Below, piece after piece: positions 36,480 through 45,446 of a stretch of 64,000 nucleotides of DNA. The DNA comes from an uncultured Fibrobacter sp. GTDB lineage: Bacteria > Fibrobacterota > Fibrobacteria > Fibrobacterales > Fibrobacteraceae. The translations under genes and the position numbers were made by a program. Location: assembly GCA_934700345.1 (NCBI GenBank), contig CAKUXP010000013.1, positions 1 through 64,000 of the forward strand, read 5' to 3'. Position 1 is the first letter of the stretch, and every line of letters begins with the position of its first letter. The notes below the pieces were generated by a model, which was not told where the DNA came from, searched no databases, and worked only from the letters and a program-made list of their open reading frames with translations.

Positions 36480-38642
36480 ATGAAATCGAATATGAAAATG
36501 CATTTGCTCGGATTCTCTTCGATGCTGCTTCTTTCGACGGCGACGGCTTTCGCTGCTCCGGAACAGGATACGATCGTTGTTCAGCAAAAATCTCTGCTTG
36601 AAAAACTGGATTCCCTGAACGATGCCGTTTTGGGCTTGCGGGTGAATGGTTCGGCCAAGGCCGGCGTCTTGACTTCAATGGCGAAGTCTGACCAGTTTGC
36701 GGACAATTCTCCCACGCAGGAAAGCCAGGCCTATACGACGGTCAATCTGGTGTTTACGGCCCGTCCGAGTTCCGAAACGGAAGTCCGTGTCGAGGCTCGC
36801 CTGCACAAGGATTGGCAGAGCGCCTACGAAGAGAACAACAATCCGATTATCGGGCACTGGTTCTCTTATGACGGCTTGATTCTGAACAAGCATTTGGCTT
36901 TCAATCTCGGCTACATGCGCGTCGGCTATACGCCTTACACGCTTTATACGCCGCAGCCGAACCTTTTACAGGAACCGGAAATTTTTGCCGAAGCCCGCTC
37001 CGAAGCGATGGCTCTCCGCAATCTGGATACGACATCTCGCCGTTTGCTCCAGGGTATCAATGTGGACTATCACAGCGGTGAAGTCGGTTTTCTGGATGAT
37101 ATCCATGCGCAAGCTACCGGTGCGCGCCTTCGGAACATCGCCAAGAAAAATGACGAATCCTTCTTTGACTTTGACTGGTCAGACAGATACCTCTTTGGCG
37201 GACGCTTGGGCGTGGAAGCCTATGGCGCACGTCTCGGGGTGAACTACATCGAAGTATTCGATCGGAAAAAAAGTTTTTCTTCCCATGATCTCGGTTTGAG
37301 CGATACGGTTGCCTTGGAAGACAACAAGGTTTTCTCCGGAGAAATCGGCTTTGACTCGAAAAAACTGCTTCCCGATCTTCCTGTCGTCTTTGGGTTGAAC
37401 GGCGAATTCGCCATGTCCTGGTGGAATGCGGACGCCTATTATCTGACAAGGAAGACCTCTTCAAGCTATACCTCCCAAAAGGGGGTGATTCCCAATGCGG
37501 ATGGCGGCATGGATTCTGTGGTCTATGTTAGCGTAATTTCCAATACTTCCAATGTGATGGAATCACAAGAACTTGCAGACATCAAGGGAAATAGTTTTTA
37601 TGTAGAACCTTATGTTCAAGGCGGTTTTGGAGATTTCCACTTTGACTTAAAGGGACGTTATCTGCAGAATGATAAAAAGTTCTGGTCGGAAATGGCTTCC
37701 GCGCCCGCCTATCGGGGTAATTCGGTTATCTTGAACGCAAACGGCCTGTATGCGGATTCGACCTATATCGGATTGGTATCGGCTTTCGGAATGTCTAGCC
37801 TAGAAAATCTTTATTTCCAGGTTTATAATTCCAACCCCTACAATGCGACAAATATCCAGTCTTCGGATATGGCGAATGTCCTGTCAGCGGGGGCGGCTGA
37901 ATCTCCGTATCTGTATTCGCGCCTATATAACAACTACAAGAATGTCCATGTCTATCGCAACGGATACAACGCAAACACGATCAAAAGACTTGAATTGAAC
38001 GAGGCGATGTTCCTGATGGACGGTTCGCTGGATATGGCGCTGCCGATGGGAATTGCGACTCCGGACCGCAAGGGCTTCTCCGTGGCCTTTGACGGTGACT
38101 GGAATTCGGCGATAAGCTTAAACGTTCGATTTGCCCAGTATAATCAGGATGTGGTTGACAACAAATACACGCAATATGCCGTGGGGGCGGGAATCCGCCT
38201 CGATCAGGTCTTGAACCATTTTGATGTCCGCGATATCTTTGGCGATGAAGACAAGGCGTTGATCCAGCTTTCCTATGCGCATTCCGAAGAAGACGCCTAC
38301 TTCCAGCGCAAGTCCGACCGGATTATGGGCGGCATTTCGGCCGGCGTTTGGGGACCGATCGGTATCCAGGCCGGGGTTGAGCAGTTTACCTTGGAATACG
38401 GTATCGGTTTGCCAGTAACGAATTCCGCCCTGATAACCAAAGTCGAAGAAATGCTTCTTCGCGTCGGTCCGCGGATTAAAATCGCTCCGGCTTCGTATCT
38501 GTCTCTCCAATATGGACTGCTTACGGACAAAGTTTCGTTTAACCGTGTGGAAACTGCGGAAGACGGAACAGAAATTGCCGTCGGCGATGAATTTTCTATC
38601 GATAAGAACGTAATCATGGCCGATGTCACGGTGAGTTTCTAA
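36480..38642 (+). CDS. outer-membrane beta-barrel protein 3 of a tandem trio
   Basis: The 720-residue protein has a signal peptide (ending AFAAP, about 25) and a helical stretch (LLEKLDSLNDAVLGLRVNG) like those of its two neighbours. A long run of beta strands ends in VTVSF. The family segment lies at about residues 150-192 (TPYTLYTP, EPEIFAEAR, LLQG). GGGAGGG lies eight bases before the ATG. The tandem copies have diverged strongly outside this segment, so each may have a distinct job. The order barrel-barrel-barrel-lipoprotein suggests one assembled outer-membrane complex (inference). Confidence 0.8.
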   Translation: MKSNMKMHLLGFSSMLLLSTATAFAAPEQDTIVVQQKSLLEKLDSLNDAVLGLRVNGSAKAGVLTSMAKSDQFADNSPTQESQAYTTVNLVFTARPSSETEVRVEARLHKDWQSAYEENNNPIIGHWFSYDGLILNKHLAFNLGYMRVGYTPYTLYTPQPNLLQEPEIFAEARSEAMALRNLDTTSRRLLQGINVDYHSGEVGFLDDIHAQATGARLRNIAKKNDESFFDFDWSDRYLFGGRLGVEAYGARLGVNYIEVFDRKKSFSSHDLGLSDTVALEDNKVFSGEIGFDSKKLLPDLPVVFGLNGEFAMSWWNADAYYLTRKTSSSYTSQKGVIPNADGGMDSVVYVSVISNTSNVMESQELADIKGNSFYVEPYVQGGFGDFHFDLKGRYLQNDKKFWSEMASAPAYRGNSVILNANGLYADSTYIGLVSAFGMSSLENLYFQVYNSNPYNATNIQSSDMANVLSAGAAESPYLYSRLYNNYKNVHVYRNGYNANTIKRLELNEAMFLMDGSLDMALPMGIATPDRKGFSVAFDGDWNSAISLNVRFAQYNQDVVDNKYTQYAVGAGIRLDQVLNHFDVRDIFGDEDKALIQLSYAHSEEDAYFQRKSDRIMGGISAGVWGPIGIQAGVEQFTLEYGIGLPVTNSALITKVEEMLLRVGPRIKIAPASYLSLQYGLLTDKVSFNRVETAEDGTEIAVGDEFSIDKNVIMADVTVSF

Positions 38643-38654
38643 GAGGTAAAACGT

Positions 38655-39521
38655 ATGAAAAAACTTTCTCTCCTTTTGCTTGCTCTTGGAACGGTTTCAT
38701 TTACAGCGTGTTCTTCGCTGGATGTGAACAAGGCGGAATCCTTGGAAGAAAACTATCCGAAGGATTTTGTCGCTGCGGATTACATGGCTTTGCATCCGGG
38801 ACTTCGCAGTTTGCAGATTCAGGATTATGTCTCGCAACACAACAAGGGGCTTTCCCTTGAAAAAGATTCGATTGCGAACGACTCTGCTGCATTTTTAGCG
38901 GATACTTCAATTCTGCACAAAATCTATGTAAGTCCCTTCTATGCGGGATATTCGGAAGAAATGTGGTCCGAAGATTGGAGCTTTTCGATTTCGGAAAACA
39001 AGGTCTGTAAGGAAGATACGATTTCTGTGCGTGTTAAACAGGCGGATTCCGTTCCTGTCAAAGTCTTTTTGGGAAAGCTCTCCTATGATTCGGAAGGGAA
39101 AATTATTGCCGTTGAAGGCTTTACTGATTCTCTAAAGACTCCGGAGTCTGCCGTTACCTATACAATTGATGGAGTTGTGTATTCTATCGTCAATCAGCGT
39201 GGCAGCACGGTTACGGTAACCGATACAAATTCCTGTGTCATTGTGCTTGATTCCGCAGAGGGCGGAATTCCAAAGGATAAAAGACGGCAATTATTGAAGT
39301 TCAATTTCCATGGAATCACGGACGATTTGGCAGCTCTTGCCGCTGTTCCTGTCGATACGTTTGCCATCAGCAGCCAATACCTGGTATTTGGGCAGTCTCA
39401 TGGCTGGGCTTATCGTACTTGCCTGGACTCTGAAAAAGATAATCCGGTACAGTCCGAGGTGTATCCGATGAAAAAGCTGTATTGTGCTGACGGAGACGTT
39501 ATTCGCGAAATCGCGAAGTGA
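38655..39521 (+). CDS. lipoprotein of the barrel operon, unknown family
   Basis: The 288-residue protein has a lipoprotein signal (SFTACSS, modified cysteine at residue 19). The mature part is mixed alpha/beta with no domain I recognise. It contains two pairs of cysteines that could form disulfides after export (NKVCKEDT, TNSCVIV, RTCLDS, KLYCADG). It begins 12 bases after the third barrel gene, and the GH18-like gene follows after 7 bases. It is probably a partner of the barrels, as is common for lipoproteins encoded beside outer-membrane channels (inference). Confidence 0.72.
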   Translation: MKKLSLLLLALGTVSFTACSSLDVNKAESLEENYPKDFVAADYMALHPGLRSLQIQDYVSQHNKGLSLEKDSIANDSAAFLADTSILHKIYVSPFYAGYSEEMWSEDWSFSISENKVCKEDTISVRVKQADSVPVKVFLGKLSYDSEGKIIAVEGFTDSLKTPESAVTYTIDGVVYSIVNQRGSTVTVTDTNSCVIVLDSAEGGIPKDKRRQLLKFNFHGITDDLAALAAVPVDTFAISSQYLVFGQSHGWAYRTCLDSEKDNPVQSEVYPMKKLYCADGDVIREIAK

Positions 39522-39528
39522 GGATTTT

Positions 39529-40587
39529 ATGAAGCTAAAGTTAATCGCACTTTCTTTTGTCTTGGGAATGGCTACAGTCGCGAGTGCCGCGGCGGATAAG
39601 GTTATCGGGTATTTTCCCTATTGGAGCCAATATTCCCAGTTCGCTCCGAAAGATATCCGCTATAATATGGTGACGCATATCCACTATGTCTCCTTAAGTC
39701 CGGCTTCTGACGGTTCGCTTGCTTTTGCGGACGATAACGATGCGGAAAATTTCAAGGAATTGGCGAAGCTTTCCTCTGAAAACAACGTAAAACTGATTGT
39801 AACGGTCGGTGGCATGGAACAGGAAGGAACCCTTTCGGAAATCGCCGCTTCGGAAGAGACGCGAGACGCGTTTGTCGCCAACCTGGCTTCTTGGCTAGAA
39901 GAAAACGGCGCCGCCGGCATTGAACTGGACTGGCAAAACCTTTCGTCGGAAAATGCGGAGGCTTTCGGAACGCTTGTGCGCGCCATCAAGGATCGGTTTG
40001 CCGGAAAATTTGAATTTTCCGTGGCGACCTACCCGCTTTCTTCTGCGGACGCTTACAATGCGGAATCCTTAAATGCGGCGGACTACATCACGGTCTTTGT
40101 TCCGGACCAGATGACGGAAGAAAACTCCGAGCTAAAGCCGAACCAGAGCGTTTCCGTATTTGAAGAAGCGATGGGCGCTCTCGTGTCGAAAGGCGTCAAA
40201 AAGGATAAGATTGTCCCGGTTGTTTTCTTCTACGGAAAAAGCTTTACCGGGGCGAAAGCCTTGGGTGAAGCGCAAACGGGCATCGGCAGCGGAAACGAAG
40301 GCATCCTTTCCTACCAGGAACTGATGAAAAAGTTCGATACGCCGGATTACAAGGTTTCGTTTGATGAAACGACCAAGTCCGAAATCGCCGTTAGCGAAAT
40401 GGATGCGATTGTCTTCATGGGGATTCCTTCGGTAAAGGCTCTTGCGGATTTGGTGAAGTCCGAAGGCTATGCGGGCGTTGCCGCTTACGATTTGTCGCAG
40501 GACTATGCGGAACCGATCGTCTCGTTGCTTGTGACGATTGGGCTTGAACTTCGCCCGGACGTCAATTACAAGGCGAAGAAAAAATAA
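39529..40587 (+). CDS. exported GH18-fold protein with degenerate active site
   Basis: The 352-residue protein has a signal peptide (ending ASAAA, about 20) and a GH18 chitinase-like barrel. KVIGYFPYWSQYS forms the first strand, KLIVTVGG the third, and AGVAAYDLSQD the eighth. The family catalytic motif DGxDxDxE reads AGIELDWQ here. The first aspartate is lost, the second is Glu132, the third is Asp134, and the proton-donating glutamate is Gln136. It is therefore probably not a chitinase and may bind a glycan, like chi-lectins. AGGA precedes the ATG by four bases, and an in-frame extension to 39484 overlaps the previous gene. Last gene of the operon, followed by a terminator. Confidence 0.85.
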   Translation: MKLKLIALSFVLGMATVASAAADKVIGYFPYWSQYSQFAPKDIRYNMVTHIHYVSLSPASDGSLAFADDNDAENFKELAKLSSENNVKLIVTVGGMEQEGTLSEIAASEETRDAFVANLASWLEENGAAGIELDWQNLSSENAEAFGTLVRAIKDRFAGKFEFSVATYPLSSADAYNAESLNAADYITVFVPDQMTEENSELKPNQSVSVFEEAMGALVSKGVKKDKIVPVVFFYGKSFTGAKALGEAQTGIGSGNEGILSYQELMKKFDTPDYKVSFDETTKSEIAVSEMDAIVFMGIPSVKALADLVKSEGYAGVAAYDLSQDYAEPIVSLLVTIGLELRPDVNYKAKKK

Positions 40588-40610
40588 CGATTTGTTGAGT
40601 TAAAATTTTT

Positions 40611-40645
40611 AAGCTCGCTTTGATTGAAAAGGCGGGCTTTTTTTA
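40611..40645 (+). terminator. rho-independent terminator of the barrel operon
   Basis: An 11-base-pair stem (AAGCTCGCTTT with AAGGCGGGCTT, two G-U pairs) is followed by TTTTT. It starts 23 bases after the last stop codon of the operon. Confidence 0.8.
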
Positions 40646-40712
40646 TGGGGAAGGGCGCCTGCGATTTTGGCTAAAGAAATCTCAAAGCGGGAAATTCGGG
40701 ATATAGGGCCAG

Positions 40713-40945
40713 TCTGAGGACAGTGCCCGCAAGGGGAACGGTCTGGACAATGCCATAATGAAAAACTTTTTCGGCGTCACAAAGTCGGAATGTCTCTATT
40801 CGAACTCCTTCAAATAGATGGTTGCTTCAAACAAGAATTTAAGGAGGACATCGTACGATAATGGCCTGATAAATAAAACTACGTCTAAAAGGAATAAGCC
40901 CGGCATTACCGGGCTCATCCATTCACTTCTATCTTAACTTAAAAA
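40713..40945 (+). pseudogene. relic of an IS3-family (IS150-type) transposase, C-terminal end
   Basis: Reading from 40728 gives RKGNGLDNAIMKNFFGV then TKSECLYS, which matches the DDE-domain end of IS150-type transposases (usually SRKGNCLDNAVMENFFG and LKSE). The glutamate of the DDE triad (normally in MENFFG) is replaced by lysine. A stop follows and the frame slips; remnants such as EFKEDIVR appear in another frame. Only about the last 80 codons survive, with no upstream transposase and no left end. It is dead and lies between two cellulose-related operons. This relic and the terminators account for the 412-base gap 40588-40999. Confidence 0.75.
40897..40915 (-). terminator. possible terminator downstream of the GH8-GH5 operon (minus strand)
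   Basis: The perfect 7-base-pair hairpin AGCCCGG/CCGGGCT has a five-base loop. Read on the minus strand it is followed by TTATTCCTTTT, a weak U-tract, 85 bases past the GH5 stop. It lies inside the IS relic and could instead be part of that element. Confidence 0.4.
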
Positions 40946-40969
40946 TGTCCAACTTTTTGGGTTAGCTCA
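40946..40969 (+). repeat. right terminal inverted repeat of the IS150-type relic
   Basis: TGTCCAACTTTTTGGGTTAG and the following CTCA resemble the characteristic IS150-family end (TGTCCAACTTTTTGGG). It stands 3' of the transposase remnant, as expected for the right end. No matching left end was found in the window. Confidence 0.65.
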
Positions 40970-40999
40970 AGTACGAGTTTTTCATAAAAGTTTCATCGG

Positions 41000-43201
41000 C
41001 TATTGCTTGCTCCATAGGAATGAATTCTGGAATTTACCTTGGCGGACCTTTAAGAAGTAGGAGCCGGCGGGAACTTGTTCCAAGGAAATCCAATGGGTTC
41101 CTGCGGATAGATTTTGCCGCTGGTTGAGAATGCTCTTTCCATTTGCGGAATAGACGCCCCATTCCACAGGACCGCTTTGTGGAACTTGCAGCAATACTCC
41201 GTTGTTTTGCATCTGAACTCGGAAAGGAATCGCCGGAGCCTTGACTATAATTGGCGCGATGTCATATTCTTCCTTATTAACTGCCAAAGCGCTGTCTCCG
41301 ATGACAATCGTAATCGATTTTTCGAAGGCTTCGTACCGGTCGGTCTCTGGAGCGGACGCTTTGATGAGGACGATGGCGTTTTCTGTACCCGCTTGGATGG
41401 CCGTACCGGCTTTTGAAAGATAGGAAGAGAATTCGGCACCGTTATAGGTATAGGAGACGGGAATCTTTTCGCTTGCGATGGTTGTGTCAGGAAGCGTATT
41501 AACTGTGGAGATTGCGCCTAAGGCTATGGTCTGGGATTTGAACTTGGAATGGATGCGCTGCTGTCCTTTGGCAAAGGTGATGGTTATCGTGTCATTCAAT
41601 GCGCGATAGCCGGTGACTGCCGGAGCGGTTACCAATAATTTTCCTTCGCCTAGGGTTGCGGTAAACTCGACAAAAGTGATCGTCGAGTTGAGCGAGCTGT
41701 AACAGTATTTTGAATTGATGCAGGTTCCTTGCTTGACGGTGAAAATCTCGGGATTTAGAGATTTGAAAGAGAGCTTTCCGCCTTGGATCGTTGTCGTTGA
41801 AACCGTCAGGATGGATTCAAAATCGTTTGATCCCGTATAGTTAACCATCGAATGGCCTTGGGAACAGGTACCTCCGAATCGGCATATAAAGTCCGAAAGC
41901 CCGGAAACGGTCTGCTTCGGCTCCTTGTTTACCGTGACAATGGATTTGGAACCGTCATTTGCCGTGAGAATCGTAAAACCTGCCGAGCGGATGTTGAGCG
42001 TTGAACCGACAACGGTTGCGACCGTTTCATCGCTGGACGTGTAGGTGCACCCCGATTTTAATGCGACTGTTTTTTCTGTTTCCGCGACGGTTGTGTTTTC
42101 GATGCGGCAAGAACCGCTTGTGTTCCCAGCGATGAGGGAATCTTCCCAGGCGCTTTTGTGAGATGTCAGGTAGTTTTTGACGATTGTGCCCGAGGCTGTA
42201 TAAGAGGCGTTGTTCAAGGCTTCCTGGCTGGTTAAAAAGTCGCTCCCGGCGAACAAGGCGGATTGTTCGGACTTGTTATCTACGGAACTTGTGTACTGGC
42301 GGAAACTCCAGTTGCAGTTGCTGATTTTGTTCGCTTCCATAAAGGAAATCCATTGCGCCGATTGGCTCTCGCTTGGAGCGCCGTTTCCGTCTGCATTTGT
42401 CGTGCCCCATTCCGAAATGAAAACCGCATTGCCGCTGTTCATGGCTGATGTCAGTCTGGAACCGAATTTGCTCACTGTATGTGTTGCGGCATAAAAATGG
42501 AAGACATAGGCGACATTGGTCGCATTGACTCCGCCATAGGAACTCATTTGGGACCAGTTTGGAGTTCCCACGAGAATTAGGTTCTGCGTGTATTGGCGGA
42601 TGCTTGCCGAAATGTCGTTGGCGTAGGACTGGATGGTGGACCAGGACGTATTGACCGGTTCGTTGTAGATTTCAAAGATGACGTTGGGAACGTTGGCATA
42701 TTTTTGTGCCATCTGGCTAAAGAATGCCTTCGCCAAGGCTTGTTCGTTTTCCGCCCGATGGCTGTGCCAGTCGATGATGATATAGACATCGTTTTCGATA
42801 GCCGCTTCAACCATCTGGTCGATTTTTGAAATATAGGTTTCGGGAGATGTCGTGTAGGAGTAACCTTCGTTCATCGCATTTTTAGTTCCGCCATCGCTGT
42901 CGTAATACTCGATTCCCATGGCAAAACGGAAGATGTCGATGTTCAGGTTTTGGACAGCCCACGAAATGGCATCGGACTTGTAATACTGGATGCCTGTCGC
43001 GTCGGACCAGAATAGGCTCATACCGCGGAGCATCGCCTGTTTGCCGTTTGAAAGGCTTACCACTTTTCCGGCGCTGGTTCCCAGGGCTCCGTAGTTTTGC
43101 ACAGGACCGACGCGAAGCGGCTTGGCGGACAAGGCGTCTGCGGAAACGGACTGGACGTATGCAAGCGCTCCTGCCAAAAGAATCTTGGTTAATTTATTCA
43201 T
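41000..43201 (-). CDS. secreted GH5 cellulase with C-terminal beta modules
   Basis: The 733-residue protein has a signal peptide (ending VSADA, about 22). The GH5 catalytic domain (about 30-345) has MLRGMSLFW, DWHSH, acid/base IYNEP (Glu181) and nucleophile FISEWG (Glu264). About 300 residues of beta-rich, cysteine-containing modules follow. The chain ends in a FlgD/type IX-like domain (VEWGVYSANGKS, VPAGSYFLKVRQG). It is predicted to be an extracellular endoglucanase. AGGAG lies five bases before the ATG. It follows the GH8 gene by 34 bases, so the two are probably one transcript. The middle modules match no carbohydrate-binding family I can name. Confidence 0.9.
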   Translation of the reverse strand: MNKLTKILLAGALAYVQSVSADALSAKPLRVGPVQNYGALGTSAGKVVSLSNGKQAMLRGMSLFWSDATGIQYYKSDAISWAVQNLNIDIFRFAMGIEYYDSDGGTKNAMNEGYSYTTSPETYISKIDQMVEAAIENDVYIIIDWHSHRAENEQALAKAFFSQMAQKYANVPNVIFEIYNEPVNTSWSTIQSYANDISASIRQYTQNLILVGTPNWSQMSSYGGVNATNVAYVFHFYAATHTVSKFGSRLTSAMNSGNAVFISEWGTTNADGNGAPSESQSAQWISFMEANKISNCNWSFRQYTSSVDNKSEQSALFAGSDFLTSQEALNNASYTASGTIVKNYLTSHKSAWEDSLIAGNTSGSCRIENTTVAETEKTVALKSGCTYTSSDETVATVVGSTLNIRSAGFTILTANDGSKSIVTVNKEPKQTVSGLSDFICRFGGTCSQGHSMVNYTGSNDFESILTVSTTTIQGGKLSFKSLNPEIFTVKQGTCINSKYCYSSLNSTITFVEFTATLGEGKLLVTAPAVTGYRALNDTITITFAKGQQRIHSKFKSQTIALGAISTVNTLPDTTIASEKIPVSYTYNGAEFSSYLSKAGTAIQAGTENAIVLIKASAPETDRYEAFEKSITIVIGDSALAVNKEEYDIAPIIVKAPAIPFRVQMQNNGVLLQVPQSGPVEWGVYSANGKSILNQRQNLSAGTHWISLEQVPAGSYFLKVRQGKFQNSFLWSKQ

Positions 43202-43235
43202 AAAACTCCTAGGTTTACCCTATCCCGAAGAACGG

Positions 43236-45446
43236 TTATCTGTGAACTTTCAAGAACTGGGAACGGCCATTTGATGTAAGGCGCAAAATATACTGGCCTT
43301 TTGCCGGAACAAGTTCTGCAAGCGAAATCTGTCCAACGCCTTGTACGGGTTTTGCCGAAAGCAGAGTTCCGTTCAAATCGAAAACACTGAGTTTCGCTTT
43401 GCTTGCCGCTTGATAGAAAACCACATTGTTCTCTTGGTTCAAAAGCGTTTTGGGGGTGGAAATCTTTGGCGCATGAATCGGGTTTGTCCCGTTTAGTGCG
43501 GATACGACTTTTCCGTCTTTATCGAACAGGTTGATTTCCTTGAGGGCGAAAGATGCGTAGCCCGCTTTCTGCATCTTTACGTCGAATTTAACTCCGCGGA
43601 CCGCTTTGAGAACGTCGGTCGCACTGATAACGCCGTTGAGATTTGACCAGTCGGCAAACCGGAGGGTGTTGAAATCTAGGTTGGAATTGTATGTAATATC
43701 AATGTCGATTGTACGCCAGTCTTCGGTCGGGGGCAGGTAAATGCCTGGTTCCGCGCCTTCCTTGTCTTGGTTTAATGTCTCCTGGTCGAGCAGGGCGAAT
43801 CGCATCACGCCTTGGCTCTTGTAGGTAATGCGGATATGATCAAGGTCGCTCAGGTCGTGATAGCCTTGCTCGGAATCAAAGGAACAGGCCACTCCGGCAA
43901 ACGGGTATTTTTCTCCGCCGCCTTCATAGGGCGGTTCCGAGGCGATAAACGCTTCCATGGCGATGTTGTAAGAACCGTCTGCCTGCTGATAGATTGCCGA
44001 ACTTCCCGAATCCGGGAACATCTTTGTCGTTCCCAGGGTTGGGGATGTGAATTTGTCCGAATAGGCGCCCCATTCTGTAAAGCCCGAAATGGCTGCTCCG
44101 GCGTTTTTCGGTTGCAAGGTGCCTTCCGGTTCTTTTGGCGTGAGGACATTGGCGGGGTTCGGTGTAAAGTTCGTGAATCCGGTCATGTCGTAAAAATTGG
44201 GCAGGTTTCCTGTCAAGGTTAAAAGGTAGAGTATGTTTAGTGTCGCTGCGAAATAGTTTTCTCCGTTACTTGCTGTTAGAGATGTCTTTCCGTCGGTATG
44301 GATCAAGGTGTAGTACAAATTTTCAAGGTAGGATTTTGGCTTGTCCGCCGAGAGCATGGAAAGTCCTAGCCCCCCTGTATAGGTGGATGAGACAAAGATG
44401 CTTTGATCGGAAGTCCCGTCAATGCTGTAGCCAGGAAGAATCATTCCCGCATAGCCGTAGGTTGTCGAATCCAGCCAGCCAATGATCGCATCGTTTGCTT
44501 CCTTTGCCTGGGAAATTCCATACCAGGCATAGCCCCAGGCCGTTCTCCAGGGGGTTCGCGCCGCGTCATCGTAAAATCCGAGGTAACCTCCGGAAACAGA
44601 TGCGTTAGTCTGGGTGGGCTTGTGGGAGTTCCAGTCGCACCAGTCGGGCATCAGACCGGTTACCGCGTTTTGGCATTTGCGCAGATGGGACATCGTTGTC
44701 GAAATAGCGGTTTTCCAGAAGCTGTCGTTTGTTACCTGGTAAAAAAGTTCAAAGGCGGCGACACAGGAGTAGCTCGGGTTAAAGGCTTCGTTCCAGTTAC
44801 TGCCCGGACGAATGCTGCCGTCGCTTTCCATGTCGTTTGCTTTTATCCAGGCGATGAGCTGCTTCGCTTCGTTCAGGTATGTTGCGTTGTTCCACTGCTT
44901 CGATGCCATGATAAGCGCCAGCGCGGCGTCAAAGTCGGCATCGCTAGCGCTTCCGCCAGAGATATCGTTTGTGTAGTTGTCGATTTCCCAATCCATGCCT
45001 TGACCGCTCCAGGTAGAACAGCCGTTGCCGTTGAGTCCTTTCCCATAGCATTTCCAGTATTTCCAGAGTTTGTCGAATTCTGTCTGGTAGTCGGCGGATG
45101 TGTTGGACATATAGACCATCAGGAGCATCCCGTAGGCAATGCCTTCCGAAACGGTTAATTCGGAATGGGCGTTCGGGCTGATGATGCGTGCCGTGCCGCT
45201 TGGCATGGAGGCGTTTGCGTTTTCGGATGCGCCTTCGTATTTTTCGTAAAAAGTTCCCGCTTCGGTGTACCAGGCCTGTTTCCAGGTGGTGAAATGCGCT
45301 AAAATTTTATCGGTGCTTGCCGACTGGAACGTGTTCCCATAAGGATATGCCTTATTTTGGGGAAACGGAAATTGGGGAGTTCCCGCATAGGTGGAAGAAA
45401 TGGCTGTAAAACCTAGGAATAAAAGGGCTTTGGATAGATGGTTCAT
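43236..45446 (-). CDS. secreted GH8 cellulase with carbohydrate-binding-like and C-terminal modules
   Basis: The 735-residue protein has a signal peptide (ending STYAG, about 21) and a GH8 domain (about 22-440). The catalytic acid lies in TVSEGIAYGM (Glu101) and the conserved aspartates in SDADFDAA. A galactose-binding-like module (about 470-640: YPFAGVACSF, IRITYKSQGVMRF, GYASFALKEINLF) is homologous in pattern to the free-standing protein encoded at 45714. A FlgD-like C-terminal domain (AKLSVFDLNGTLL, GQYILRLTSNG) ends the chain. GH8 enzymes invert beta-1,4-glucan bonds. The ATG at 45446 is chosen because it begins the signal peptide; no clear ribosome-binding site precedes it. First gene of the GH8-GH5 operon. 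Confidence 0.9.
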   Translation of the reverse strand: MNHLSKALLFLGFTAISSTYAGTPQFPFPQNKAYPYGNTFQSASTDKILAHFTTWKQAWYTEAGTFYEKYEGASENANASMPSGTARIISPNAHSELTVSEGIAYGMLLMVYMSNTSADYQTEFDKLWKYWKCYGKGLNGNGCSTWSGQGMDWEIDNYTNDISGGSASDADFDAALALIMASKQWNNATYLNEAKQLIAWIKANDMESDGSIRPGSNWNEAFNPSYSCVAAFELFYQVTNDSFWKTAISTTMSHLRKCQNAVTGLMPDWCDWNSHKPTQTNASVSGGYLGFYDDAARTPWRTAWGYAWYGISQAKEANDAIIGWLDSTTYGYAGMILPGYSIDGTSDQSIFVSSTYTGGLGLSMLSADKPKSYLENLYYTLIHTDGKTSLTASNGENYFAATLNILYLLTLTGNLPNFYDMTGFTNFTPNPANVLTPKEPEGTLQPKNAGAAISGFTEWGAYSDKFTSPTLGTTKMFPDSGSSAIYQQADGSYNIAMEAFIASEPPYEGGGEKYPFAGVACSFDSEQGYHDLSDLDHIRITYKSQGVMRFALLDQETLNQDKEGAEPGIYLPPTEDWRTIDIDITYNSNLDFNTLRFADWSNLNGVISATDVLKAVRGVKFDVKMQKAGYASFALKEINLFDKDGKVVSALNGTNPIHAPKISTPKTLLNQENNVVFYQAASKAKLSVFDLNGTLLSAKPVQGVGQISLAELVPAKGQYILRLTSNGRSQFLKVHR

